42,186 nt of DNA. Source: CAZSSM01 sp964609385. GTDB lineage: Bacteria; Planctomycetota; Planctomycetia; Isosphaerales; Isosphaeraceae. A model generated the notes under the pieces. It searched no databases. It saw only the letters and a program-made list of their open reading frames with translations, and was not told the DNA's origin. A program made the translations under genes and the position numbers. Within the stretch, counting starts at the first letter, position 1, and each line of letters opens with the position of its first letter. The stretch lies in assembly GCA_964609385.1 (NCBI GenBank), contig CAZSSM010000060.1, forward strand, positions 1-42,186. Direction: 5' to 3'. This document shows, in pieces, positions 34,967 to 42,186 of the stretch.

Positions 34967-35067
34967 TGCGCGAATGTACCCGGAGATCGACCCACAAGGG
35001 GTCTTCGAGGATCGCCGGGTCTCGCGAGATCGAATCTGGGTCACCTGGCCTGCTTAAGCGGAAGCCC

Positions 35068-37719
35068 ATGAGCATCCTCGAATCGAACCCGACATCCGTC
35101 TCAACGGCGGACCCGATCGCATCCTCTTCCACACGACCGGAACTGTTGGCTCCAGCCGGCGATCGCGACTGCCTGCGTGCTGCGGTGGAGAACGGGGCCG
35201 ACGCGGTCTACTTCGGCCTCCGAGGCCACAACGCCCGCGCCCGCGCAGCCAACTTCGAGGTCGATGACCTGCCGGAGGTGATGCCCTCGCTCCATCGGCG
35301 TGGAGTTCGGGGTTATGTCACGCTCAACACCCTGGTCTTCCCCGACGAGTTGGCCGACCTGGAACACTTGGTACGCCGGATCGCCGAGGCCGGGGTCGAC
35401 GCGGTCATCGTCCAGGATCTGGGCCTGACGCGGTTGATCCGAGCCATCACGCCAGACTTGGAGGTCCACGCCTCGACTCAGATGTCGGTCACCAGCGCTG
35501 AGGGGGTCCGCTTAGCTGAGGAGCTGGGCTGCTCCCGGGTCATCTTGGCCCGCGAACTCTCGCTTAAGGAGATCGGCAAGATCCGGACTCAGACCGCCGT
35601 CCCGGTCGAGGTCTTCGTCCACGGTGCGCTCTGCGTGGCCTATTCGGGGCAGTGCTTGACCAGTGAGGCCTTGGGAGGGCGCTCGGCCAACCGTGGCCAG
35701 TGTGCTCAAGCCTGTCGGATGCCTTATGAGATCGTTTGCGATGGCCAACTCGTGGACTTGGAGCAGACCAAGTACTTGCTGAGTCCCCAGGACTTGGCAG
35801 CACATGACCTGATCCCCGAGTTGATCGCTTTGGGTGTGACCAGTCTCAAGATCGAGGGGCGGCTGAAGAGCCCCGAGTACGTCGCCAACATCACCGGCCA
35901 TTACCGACGCGCCATCGATCAGGCCTGTCGGGGTGAGACGGTCACCTTCACGGATGAGCAGGTCCGGACCATGGAGATGGCCTTCTCGCGTGGCTTCAGC
36001 CATGGCTTTTTCGACGGGCTCGACCACAAGGTGCTCGTCCGCGGCGACTATGCCAAAAAGCGCGGGGTCTTCCTGGGCACGGTCCGTCGGGTTGAAGCCG
36101 ATGCGCTGCTGGTCGACCTCCACGCACCGCTCAAGAAGGGCGACGGCGTCGTGCTCGATGCGCTGGAAGAGCGTGGAGCGGAAGAGCAGGGGGGACGCAT
36201 CTATGGTCTGGCCCGTCCCTTGAAGGCGCCCCGAAGCCGACCCCGTGAGGTTGAGGTCTCCGCCGATCAGCCAATTTCCTCGGGGCCGGCCCGGATCCGG
36301 TTCGGCCGTCGGGACATCGACCTCCGACGAGTCGTTCCCGGCCAGCGGCTCTGGAAGACCGACGACCCCGAGCTGACCCGACGGTTCCGCAAGACGTTCC
36401 AGGGGCCGACCCGTCGCAAGATGCCCCTGGATGTCCGGGCCGTGGTCGTTGCCGGACAACCACTCCGGCTCATCGGAGTGACCGAGGCCGGCGTCCGCGC
36501 TGAGGTCGAGGCCGATATTCCTTTGGAGGTCGCCCACAACCGACCCGCCGACCTCGACTTGATCCGCGATCAGATCGGACGGCTCGGCGACTCGATCTAT
36601 GAACTGCGGAGCCTGGACGCCCACATCGAAGGGAGGCCGATGCTTCCCAAGAGCTTGGCCAACGACCTCCGGCGCCGATTGGTCGCCCGGATCGATGAAC
36701 TGGCCGGGGCACAACCCTTAAGGGCCATTGCCCAAGTGCCGGTCCTCCAGACACTTCGCGAGGGACTCTTCCAGAGCGCCCGCGGTCTCCAAGAGGCCGA
36801 CATTGATGGGTCCTCGGCCAGCGACGTGTCCGCCCCGGAACTCTCAGTACTCTGCGCCCGCGACGAACAGGTCGAGGCTGCCTTGCGGGCTGGTGTCCGC
36901 ACCATCTACGTCGACTACCAGGACATCCAGGGGTACAAGTCAGCCGTCCCCTTGGTCCGAGGGTGGCCCGAGGCCCGGATCTTCCTGGCCACTCCCCGGA
37001 TCCAGATGCCCGCGGAAGCACCCATCTACCGGTTCTTCCAGAAGCAGGAGCCCGATGGCCTGTTGGTCCGCAACGCCGGTGGCCTGCTTTACTGCGCCGA
37101 GCGCGGCCTGTCGTTCGTGACTGACTTCTCGCTCAACGCCGCCAACGAACTGACCGTTGAGTGGCTCCGAGACCGAGGCGCGCAGCGGGTCACCGCCAGC
37201 CACGACCTCAACCTCGACCAGCTCGTCGCTCTCCAACGGGTCGTCCCACGGGAGATCCTCGAGATCGTGATCCATCTTCGGATGCCGATGTTCCATATGG
37301 CGCACTGCGTCTTCTGTGCATTCCTCTCACCGGGCCACGATAAGACCGACTGCGGTCGACCCTGCGACCACCACGATGTCAAGCTCCGCGATCGTGTGGG
37401 CGTCGAGCACCCGCTCAAGGCCGACGTCGGCTGCCGGAACACGCTCTACAATGCGGTCCCGCAGACCGCTGCGGAGTATCTGCCGAGACTTCTCAAGCAG
37501 GGCGCCCGCCATCTCCGGATCGAGTTCCTCGACGATTCTTCCAAGGACGTTGAGCGGATCATCCAACTCTATCGCGAGGCCCTGGACGGCCGTCGCGACC
37601 CCCAGACGCTCTGGAAGCAGCTCCGGGCCACCAGCAATTATGGGATCACTCGAGGCCAGCTCCCGGGTCGTGACGATGCCCGGGTCGGCCCCATCCCCGC
37701 CAGCCAGGCCCGCCGCTAG
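35068..37719 (+). CDS. U32 family peptidase (RlhA/TrhP-like, with long C-terminal extension)
   Basis: 883 residues. The N-terminal TIM-barrel-like U32 domain shows ELLAPAGDRDCLRAAVENGA, DAVYFGLRGHNARARAANF, VHASTQMSVTSAEGV, EVFVHGALCVAYSGQCLTS, and a Cys cluster (NRGQCAQACRMPYE), then SLKIEGRLKSPEYVA. A DUF3656-like middle part follows, and the C-terminal third has a second Cys-rich segment (HCVFCAFLSPGHDKTDCGRP). E. coli relatives RlhA and TrhP hydroxylate 23S rRNA and tRNA bases; long two-part members like this are known but which RNA this one acts on is not readable. No secretion signal. Start ATG 35068 is chosen where homology begins; the frame is open to 34966. The role as a true peptidase is doubtful. 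Confidence 0.88.
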   Translation: MSILESNPTSVSTADPIASSSTRPELLAPAGDRDCLRAAVENGADAVYFGLRGHNARARAANFEVDDLPEVMPSLHRRGVRGYVTLNTLVFPDELADLEHLVRRIAEAGVDAVIVQDLGLTRLIRAITPDLEVHASTQMSVTSAEGVRLAEELGCSRVILARELSLKEIGKIRTQTAVPVEVFVHGALCVAYSGQCLTSEALGGRSANRGQCAQACRMPYEIVCDGQLVDLEQTKYLLSPQDLAAHDLIPELIALGVTSLKIEGRLKSPEYVANITGHYRRAIDQACRGETVTFTDEQVRTMEMAFSRGFSHGFFDGLDHKVLVRGDYAKKRGVFLGTVRRVEADALLVDLHAPLKKGDGVVLDALEERGAEEQGGRIYGLARPLKAPRSRPREVEVSADQPISSGPARIRFGRRDIDLRRVVPGQRLWKTDDPELTRRFRKTFQGPTRRKMPLDVRAVVVAGQPLRLIGVTEAGVRAEVEADIPLEVAHNRPADLDLIRDQIGRLGDSIYELRSLDAHIEGRPMLPKSLANDLRRRLVARIDELAGAQPLRAIAQVPVLQTLREGLFQSARGLQEADIDGSSASDVSAPELSVLCARDEQVEAALRAGVRTIYVDYQDIQGYKSAVPLVRGWPEARIFLATPRIQMPAEAPIYRFFQKQEPDGLLVRNAGGLLYCAERGLSFVTDFSLNAANELTVEWLRDRGAQRVTASHDLNLDQLVALQRVVPREILEIVIHLRMPMFHMAHCVFCAFLSPGHDKTDCGRPCDHHDVKLRDRVGVEHPLKADVGCRNTLYNAVPQTAAEYLPRLLKQGARHLRIEFLDDSSKDVERIIQLYREALDGRRDPQTLWKQLRATSNYGITRGQLPGRDDARVGPIPASQARR

Positions 37720-37807
37720 TCGCGGGATTCCTGATGCGATCGACGAAGGGATCAACGCCGTCGAGGGATGCCAATGAGGTGAACATGTATCAGGAAAAAC
37801 AATTGGT

Positions 37808-38807
37808 TTGTGGGTGAAGTCGATTCGCGTCATTTTCATTCTGATGGGCATTGCCATCGCATTGGCCACTCTGTTCGGTTGGTGCGGTGATCTCTGGTGG
37901 GGGTTCGGGCTCCTTGACCATCTCCGACGACATGTTTCTTTATGTCGATGATGGTGATCATCGGGGCGATCGCGTTGCGGCAGATTCGACTCGTGATGGC
38001 CTTGGTCTTCGTGACGGCGTTGAATCTCTGGGTCCTGATCAGCACGCCCACACTCCAAAGGGCCAGTGGATCGATCATCGAACGATCGATCGATGACCCA
38101 GCGAACACGATTCGGATCGTCCACGCCAATATCGGTCGCCAGCGGGAGCCCGAGACGATCCTCCCGCAAATAAAATCTATCGATGCAGATATCGTTTTTT
38201 TCAGGAAGTCACACCGAAACGTCTGAGTTTGCTTCGGTCGAGGTTGACCGGATATCGCGTTGCCGTCTCGGAGCCCAGGACCAACACGCACGGGATCGCC
38301 GTCCTGTTACGAGAGCCATCATCAGGGGAGATCGGCGATTTCCGAACGCAAGTCGTCGATTTCCTCGGGGAGCGCTCGGATCGTCCCTTTGGATTGGTTC
38401 GAGTTCGGCATGGCAATCGGCACCTGGCATTTCTGAACATTCACTTGACCCGACCGCGAAACGCCAGAACCTCGATGCTCCAAACCGAGGAACTGCAACG
38501 GATCGCCGAGTGGATCCCGGCGAGATCGACGATCGGAGACAACCGACTAATCGTGCTCGGGGACTGGAACCTGACGCCTTGGTCGTCGCAGTACCGCCGA
38601 TTTCTTGACGAGACCCAGCTCAAGCAATCTGGGCCAGCCTTGTTTGCGTCGACGACCTGGCCCGCCAGCTGCTTCGTACCCTTCGGCTTGCCGATCGATT
38701 TGGTGGCTGCGGAGCCCGGACCGGATCCCTTCCGGGTCGAGTCGCTCCCGGCGATCGGCTCCGACCACCTCCCGATCTTAGTGGAGGTCCGGATCGCGCC
38801 GCGTTGA
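37808..38807 (+). pseudogene. Endonuclease/exonuclease/phosphatase family membrane protein, split by two frameshifts
   Basis: Three frames together make one EEP-family protein of about 333 residues. Piece one (from TTG 37808 or GTG 37814) has membrane segments: VIFILMGIAIALATLFG, then LWWGFGLLDHLRRH. Piece two (frame of 37942) continues MVIIGAIALRQIRLVMALVF, then the start of the catalytic domain, NTIRIVHANIG. Piece three (frame of 38202) holds the rest: FLNIHLTRPRN, LGDWNLTPWSSQYRRF and GSDHLPILVEV, the GD-N and SDH catalytic motifs. One extra T in the T-run at 38195-38201 restores F-Q-E-V-T-P, including the catalytic Glu; one extra T near 37939-37941 joins pieces one and two. Either sequencing errors, a decaying gene, or slippage. 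Confidence 0.8.
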
Positions 38808-38928
38808 GGAGAGTGGAGAGCATCGCGGCCTGAGTTGTCCCGGGCCGTCGGGTCGTCGTATATTCGGGGCGCCCTGGACGTTCTCGGGCACGTCAATAAA
38901 CCAGGCGACGATGCGGGACGGGGAAGCG

Positions 38929-40266
38929 ATGGCCGAACCTCGGGAATCGGGACGACCCTGGGCCGTCGGAATGTTCGGCCTGGGCACCGTCGGCACCGGC
39001 GTGGCCCAGTTGCTCTGTCAGGAGCCGGGCCGGTCGCGGATCGCGCATCGTGCCGGTCGACCGATCGAGCTGAAGGCCGCCCTGGTCCGCGATCCGCACA
39101 AGCCCCGACCCGATTGCCCCTTGCCGCTGGAGCGTCGGACGACCGACCCATCGCGGATCCTCGACGATCCGGAGATCGGCGTCGTCATCGAGGTCATGGG
39201 CGGGCTCGACGAGGCTCGCGAGTTGATCGTCCGCGCCTTGGCCGCTGGCAAGCATGTTGTGACGGCCAACAAGGCCCTGCTCGCCGAGCGCGGTGCCGAG
39301 GTCTTCGCCGAGGCCCGACGCGCCCGACGCGCCTTGGCCTTCGAGGCCAGCGTCGCCGGCGGCATCCCGATCGTTCATGCTCTAGGCGTCGGCCTTGCCG
39401 CCAACCAGGTCCAGCGGCTCGCGGCGATCCTCAACGGCACCTGCAACTACATCCTCACAGCCATGACCGGCCAGGGCCTGGCCTACCAGACCGCGCTCCG
39501 GCAAGCCCAGGAACTCGGATACGCCGAGGCCGACCCGACGCTCGACGTCGATGGCACCGACACGGCGCACAAGCTAGCCATCTTGACCCAGCTCGCCTTC
39601 GGCGACGGCGCTGGCATGGCCGACATCCCCCGACGTGGGATCGACCAACTGGAGCCGATCGACATCCGCTACACGGCCGAACTCGGCTACACGATCAAGC
39701 TGCTGGCCGAGGCCGAGCAGACCGAACGCGGCCTCCATCTCCGCGTCGGGCCGACTCTGGTCCGTCGAGGGACGCCGCTGGCCGACGTTGGCGGAGCATA
39801 CAACGCGATCCGGGTCGTCGGCGATGCGGTGGGCGACACCCTCTTCTATGGTGCCGGTGCCGGTCGGATGCCGACCGCCTCGGCCGTCGTGGGCGACCTA
39901 ATCGACGTCGTCGTCGGTCGCGCCGCGCTGACCGCACGCGCCTTGGACCTTTGGCGCGAGGACGATGTCCCGGAACGCTTGAGCCTTCAACTGGCTCCGG
40001 ACGGCTCGACGCGACACCGGACCTATCTCCGCTTCCTCATCGACGACCAGCCCGGCGTCGTCGGCGTGCTGGCCCGGATCCTCGGCGAGCAGGGAATCAG
40101 CATTGCCAGCGTCAACCAGCACGAACTCGATGGTGCCGACGAGCCGGTCCCCCTGGTCATCACCACGCACATCGCCGAGCATGCCCGGATCAACGCTGCC
40201 CGACGCGCTATCGACGCGCTCGAGTCGGTCCGAGCGCCCAGCGTCTGCTTTGCCATCCACGATTGA
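38929..40266 (+). CDS. hom: Homoserine dehydrogenase
   Basis: About 445 residues. The N-terminal NAD(P)-binding Rossmann motif is MFGLGTVGTGVAQLL; EVMGGLDEARELIVRALAAG and KHVVTANKALLAERG follow, then the substrate region (FEASVAGGIPIV, ILNGTCNYILTAM, QELGYAEADPTLDVDGTDTA with the HKLAIL stretch). The C-terminal ~85 residues form an ACT domain (YLRFLIDDQPGVVGVLARIL, GISIASVNQHE), as in feedback-regulated enzymes sensitive to threonine. It reduces aspartate semialdehyde to homoserine in the cytoplasm. ATG 38929 follows GGGGAA closely; ATG 38911 is an alternative. It heads the cluster with the mutase-like gene and aspartate kinase, all three acting in the aspartate pathway if the middle gene is a homoserine kinase. 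Confidence 0.93.
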   Translation: MAEPRESGRPWAVGMFGLGTVGTGVAQLLCQEPGRSRIAHRAGRPIELKAALVRDPHKPRPDCPLPLERRTTDPSRILDDPEIGVVIEVMGGLDEARELIVRALAAGKHVVTANKALLAERGAEVFAEARRARRALAFEASVAGGIPIVHALGVGLAANQVQRLAAILNGTCNYILTAMTGQGLAYQTALRQAQELGYAEADPTLDVDGTDTAHKLAILTQLAFGDGAGMADIPRRGIDQLEPIDIRYTAELGYTIKLLAEAEQTERGLHLRVGPTLVRRGTPLADVGGAYNAIRVVGDAVGDTLFYGAGAGRMPTASAVVGDLIDVVVGRAALTARALDLWREDDVPERLSLQLAPDGSTRHRTYLRFLIDDQPGVVGVLARILGEQGISIASVNQHELDGADEPVPLVITTHIAEHARINAARRAIDALESVRAPSVCFAIHD

Positions 40267-40353
40267 ACGGACTGTCCTTCAGCGTGCTCCCGCTGTTTCA
40301 AGACACCGTCGACGCCTCGAACTTTGAAGAACCCTGGGACCCCACACTCCAAC

Positions 40354-41619
40354 ATGTCGCCCAAATATGTGATCGTGATCCCCGATGGGGCCGCCGACGA
40401 ACCGCAAGCCTCCCTGGGGGGCCGGACCCCTCTGCAGGCGGCGCGGACGCCCGCCATGGACGAGGTTGCCCGGATCGGCCTGCTCGGGCGCTCGCGGAAC
40501 GTGCCCGACCGGTTCCGGCCCGGCAGCGATGTGGCCACGCTCAGCCTCTTCGGCTACGACCCCGAGGTTGTCTACACCGGGCGCGCTCCGTTGGAAGCCG
40601 CCGCCATGGGCGTGACGCTCGGCCCCGGCGACTGGGCGGTCCGCTGCAACCTCATGACGATCCAAGACGGCTTGATGACCGACTTCACCGCCGGTCATAT
40701 CGGCGATAACGAGGCCTGTCAGCTCATTAATGTGCTCCAACAAGCCTTGCCCGTCGAGGCGTCTCGACTCGGGCTCGCAGTCGAGTTCCACGCCGGGGTC
40801 AGCTACCGGAACCTGATGGTCGTCCGCAGCGATCCCGAGGCGCCGCCCTTCTCCGAGCAGACCGTGACGACCCCACCGCACGACGTGCCCGATCAGCCGG
40901 CCGCCGACCACCTGCCACAGGGACCTGGCGGTGAGGCGCTGCGGACCTTGATGGAGCGGGGCGCGGAGGTCGTCGCCGATCACCCGGTCAACGTCGAGCG
41001 GGTCGCCAACGGGAAGCGTCCGGCCAACGCGATTTGGCTCTGGGGTCAGGGTCGCGCCCCACGTCTGGAGACCTTCGACGTCCAGTTCGGAATCCGAGGG
41101 GCGATCGTCGCAGCGGTCGACCTGGTTCGGGGCACCGCCGGCTTGGCTGGTTGGCGACGGATCGACGTGCCGGGCGCCACGGGCTATCTCGACACCGACT
41201 ACGAGGCCAAAGGTCGAGCCGGAATCGCCGCCCTGGATGACCATGACCTGGTCTGCGTCCACATCGAGGCCCCCGACGAGGCCAGCCATGAGGGACGTGC
41301 TGAAGCGAAGGTCGAGTCCCTCGAACGCATCGACGAAGCGATCGTCGGGCCGCTCCTGGAGGCCCTTCGGAACCGCGACGCCTGGCGGATCCTGGTCTCG
41401 CCCGACCACGCCACCCTGATCCGAACCAAAGCTCACGCCCGCGCACCGGTCCCTTGGACGATCGCTGGGACCGCCTTGGAGGGCTCGGGACGGACCTACG
41501 ACGAGGTGGCCGCCGCCCAGGCCGACGGGCCGTTCCTCCAACGCGGCCATGAGCTGATGACCACCCATTTTCTGATGCGGGATCGGTATCACGCCACAAG
41601 TGATCGGACCGGAGCGTGA
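40354..41619 (+). CDS. Archaeal-type cofactor-independent phosphoglycerate mutase homologue, possibly a homoserine kinase
   Basis: 421 residues of the alkaline-phosphatase-fold apgM family: KYVIVIPDGAADEP at the start, RPGSDVATLSLFGYDP with the candidate nucleophile Ser, VYTGRAPLEAAAMGV, then CVHIEAPDEASHEG and VSPDHATLIRT with metal-binding Asp and His residues. The family interconverts 2- and 3-phosphoglycerate. A branch (TIGR02535) found beside threonine genes is proposed to be homoserine kinase. Here the gene lies between hom and lysC, 87 bases after hom and 5 bases before lysC, which favours the kinase role; no thrB homologue is visible in the window. ATG 40354 begins the homology; the frame is open to TTG 40324. 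Confidence 0.85.
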   Translation: MSPKYVIVIPDGAADEPQASLGGRTPLQAARTPAMDEVARIGLLGRSRNVPDRFRPGSDVATLSLFGYDPEVVYTGRAPLEAAAMGVTLGPGDWAVRCNLMTIQDGLMTDFTAGHIGDNEACQLINVLQQALPVEASRLGLAVEFHAGVSYRNLMVVRSDPEAPPFSEQTVTTPPHDVPDQPAADHLPQGPGGEALRTLMERGAEVVADHPVNVERVANGKRPANAIWLWGQGRAPRLETFDVQFGIRGAIVAAVDLVRGTAGLAGWRRIDVPGATGYLDTDYEAKGRAGIAALDDHDLVCVHIEAPDEASHEGRAEAKVESLERIDEAIVGPLLEALRNRDAWRILVSPDHATLIRTKAHARAPVPWTIAGTALEGSGRTYDEVAAAQADGPFLQRGHELMTTHFLMRDRYHATSDRTGA

Positions 41620-41624
41620 CGCCG

Positions 41625-42186
41625 ATGGCCTTGATCGTTCAAAAGTTCGGGGGGACGAGCGTCGCCGACAGCGACAAGATCCTGGCCGCGTCGCGTCGGG
41701 CGATCAACGCTTATCGACGCGGGCACCAGGTCCTGATGGTCGTCTCGGCGCGTGGCAAGTCGACCGACGAACTGATCGCCCTGGCCAAACAGATCAGCCC
41801 GTCGCCGCCGGAGCGCGAGATGGACATGCTCCTGGCCACCGGCGAGCAGGTGAGCGTCGCCCTGATGGCCATGGCCGTGCAATCGCTGGGCGTTCCAGCG
41901 ATCAGCTTCACCGGCGCCCAAATCGGTATTGTTACCGATAGTTATCATACGAAAGCGCGGATTCAAAACATTTCCACGCATCGGATAACCGAGGCGCTCG
42001 ACAAGGGACGGGTTGTCATCGTCGCTGGCTTTCAAGGCATCGACGCCGAGTACAACATCACCACCTTGGGTCGGGGCGGCTCGGACACCACGGCGGTGGC
42101 CCTGGCCGCCGTCCTGGGCGCACAGGACTGCGACATCTACACCGACGTCGACGGTGTCGACACACCCGACCCTCGCGTCGCGCCGC
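41625..42186 (+). CDS. lysC: Aspartate kinase, N-terminal part (3' end outside window)
   Basis: 187 residues before the window ends. The start VQKFGGTSVADSDKI is the family signature that binds ATP and aspartate; MVVSARGKSTDELIALAK, LLATGEQVSVALMAMAVQSL, VIVAGFQGID, TTLGRGGSDTTAVALAAVLG and YTDVDGVDTPDPR follow in the expected order. The enzyme phosphorylates aspartate, the first step to lysine, threonine and methionine. GGAG (41611-41614) is ten bases before ATG 41625. It follows the mutase-like gene by 5 bases and is surely cotranscribed. The C-terminal regulatory ACT domains lie beyond the window, so feedback control cannot be judged. Confidence 0.95.
   Translation, partial: MALIVQKFGGTSVADSDKILAASRRAINAYRRGHQVLMVVSARGKSTDELIALAKQISPSPPEREMDMLLATGEQVSVALMAMAVQSLGVPAISFTGAQIGIVTDSYHTKARIQNISTHRITEALDKGRVVIVAGFQGIDAEYNITTLGRGGSDTTAVALAAVLGAQDCDIYTDVDGVDTPDPRVAP

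Larger units (their letters stand above)
34342..35067. other. 726-base divergent intergenic region, lower GC, with nested inverted repeats
   Basis: No gene is supported between the divergent HlyD and U32 genes. Base composition is clearly less GC-rich than the flanks. It holds several inverted repeats that could fold as RNA: CCTC-GGTCA-CGCG with CGCG-TGACC-GAGG (34553-34589); GTCTAA-CC with GG-TTAGAC (34631-34651); AGAACAA (34748-34754) with TTGTTCT (34812-34818), enclosing CTCCG/CGGAG (34757-34785) and CCGC/GCGG (34788-34806). A 77-codon open frame (34656-34889) uses codons unlike its neighbours and is not called. Confidence 0.5.

Noticed and set aside
38835..40709. 624-codon open frame overlapping homoserine dehydrogenase in another frame
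   Set aside because: It is a composition artefact: Arg/Pro/Gly-rich with no domain, and the overlapped hom and mutase frames have full-length family matches.

Overview
The window looks like a chromosomal segment of a high-GC planctomycete, probably Isosphaeraceae-like; that family placement is an inference from gene content alone. The evidence is two paired DUF1549/DUF1553 (c-type cytochrome) and DUF1501 genes, a DUF1080 protein, a TIGR03032-type protein, an ECF sigma/FecR pair, an ECF sigma overlapping a kinase-TPR gene whose kinase has DWG in place of DFG, and secreted proteins with Tat or Sec signals. I see no rRNA, tRNA, insertion sequence, prophage or CRISPR array.

Left part (1-7196, + strand): the end of a glycoside hydrolase family 2 enzyme, a 2-dehydro-3-deoxygalactonokinase (dgoK), a TIGR03032 protein, a TPR plus family-9-type glycosyltransferase protein and a DUF3179 lipoprotein. 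Converging on these from the - strand (14763-7240) are a 7TM-type hybrid histidine kinase, a divergent RbfA, and a DUF1549/DUF1553 plus DUF1501 pair. On the + strand follow a secreted DUF1080 protein (15040-15669) and a multi-membrane-spanning glycosyltransferase-like protein (15805-17385). The latter overlaps tail-to-tail with a DUF4190-like membrane protein.

Middle (- strand, 31432-17347): two sigma-factor-led clusters. The first is an ECF sigma whose end overlaps by 4 nt a 1083-residue Ser/Thr kinase with TPRs. The second runs ECF sigma, FecR-type membrane regulator, an unrecognised secreted protein with two copies of a ~90-residue repeat, a DUF1549/DUF1553 cytochrome protein and a DUF1501 protein, then an HlyD-type adaptor and the DUF4190-like protein. 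Its first genes are spaced or overlapped as one transcription unit; I regard it as the most interesting system here, a candidate sigma-controlled secreted redox module with an undescribed repeat protein. A close paralogue of the HlyD adaptor lies at 32740-34341; neither copy has an ABC transporter gene beside it.

Right part: a small secreted PDZ protein, a Gdx/SugE-type SMR exporter and the second HlyD adaptor, then a 726-nt lower-GC intergenic stretch holding several nested inverted repeats (candidate structured RNA). After it come a long U32 peptidase-family protein and an endonuclease/exonuclease/phosphatase gene split by two frameshifts, each mended by adding one T in a T-run. The window ends with an aspartate-pathway cluster: homoserine dehydrogenase, an archaeal-type phosphoglycerate-mutase homologue (possibly a homoserine kinase) and the start of aspartate kinase.
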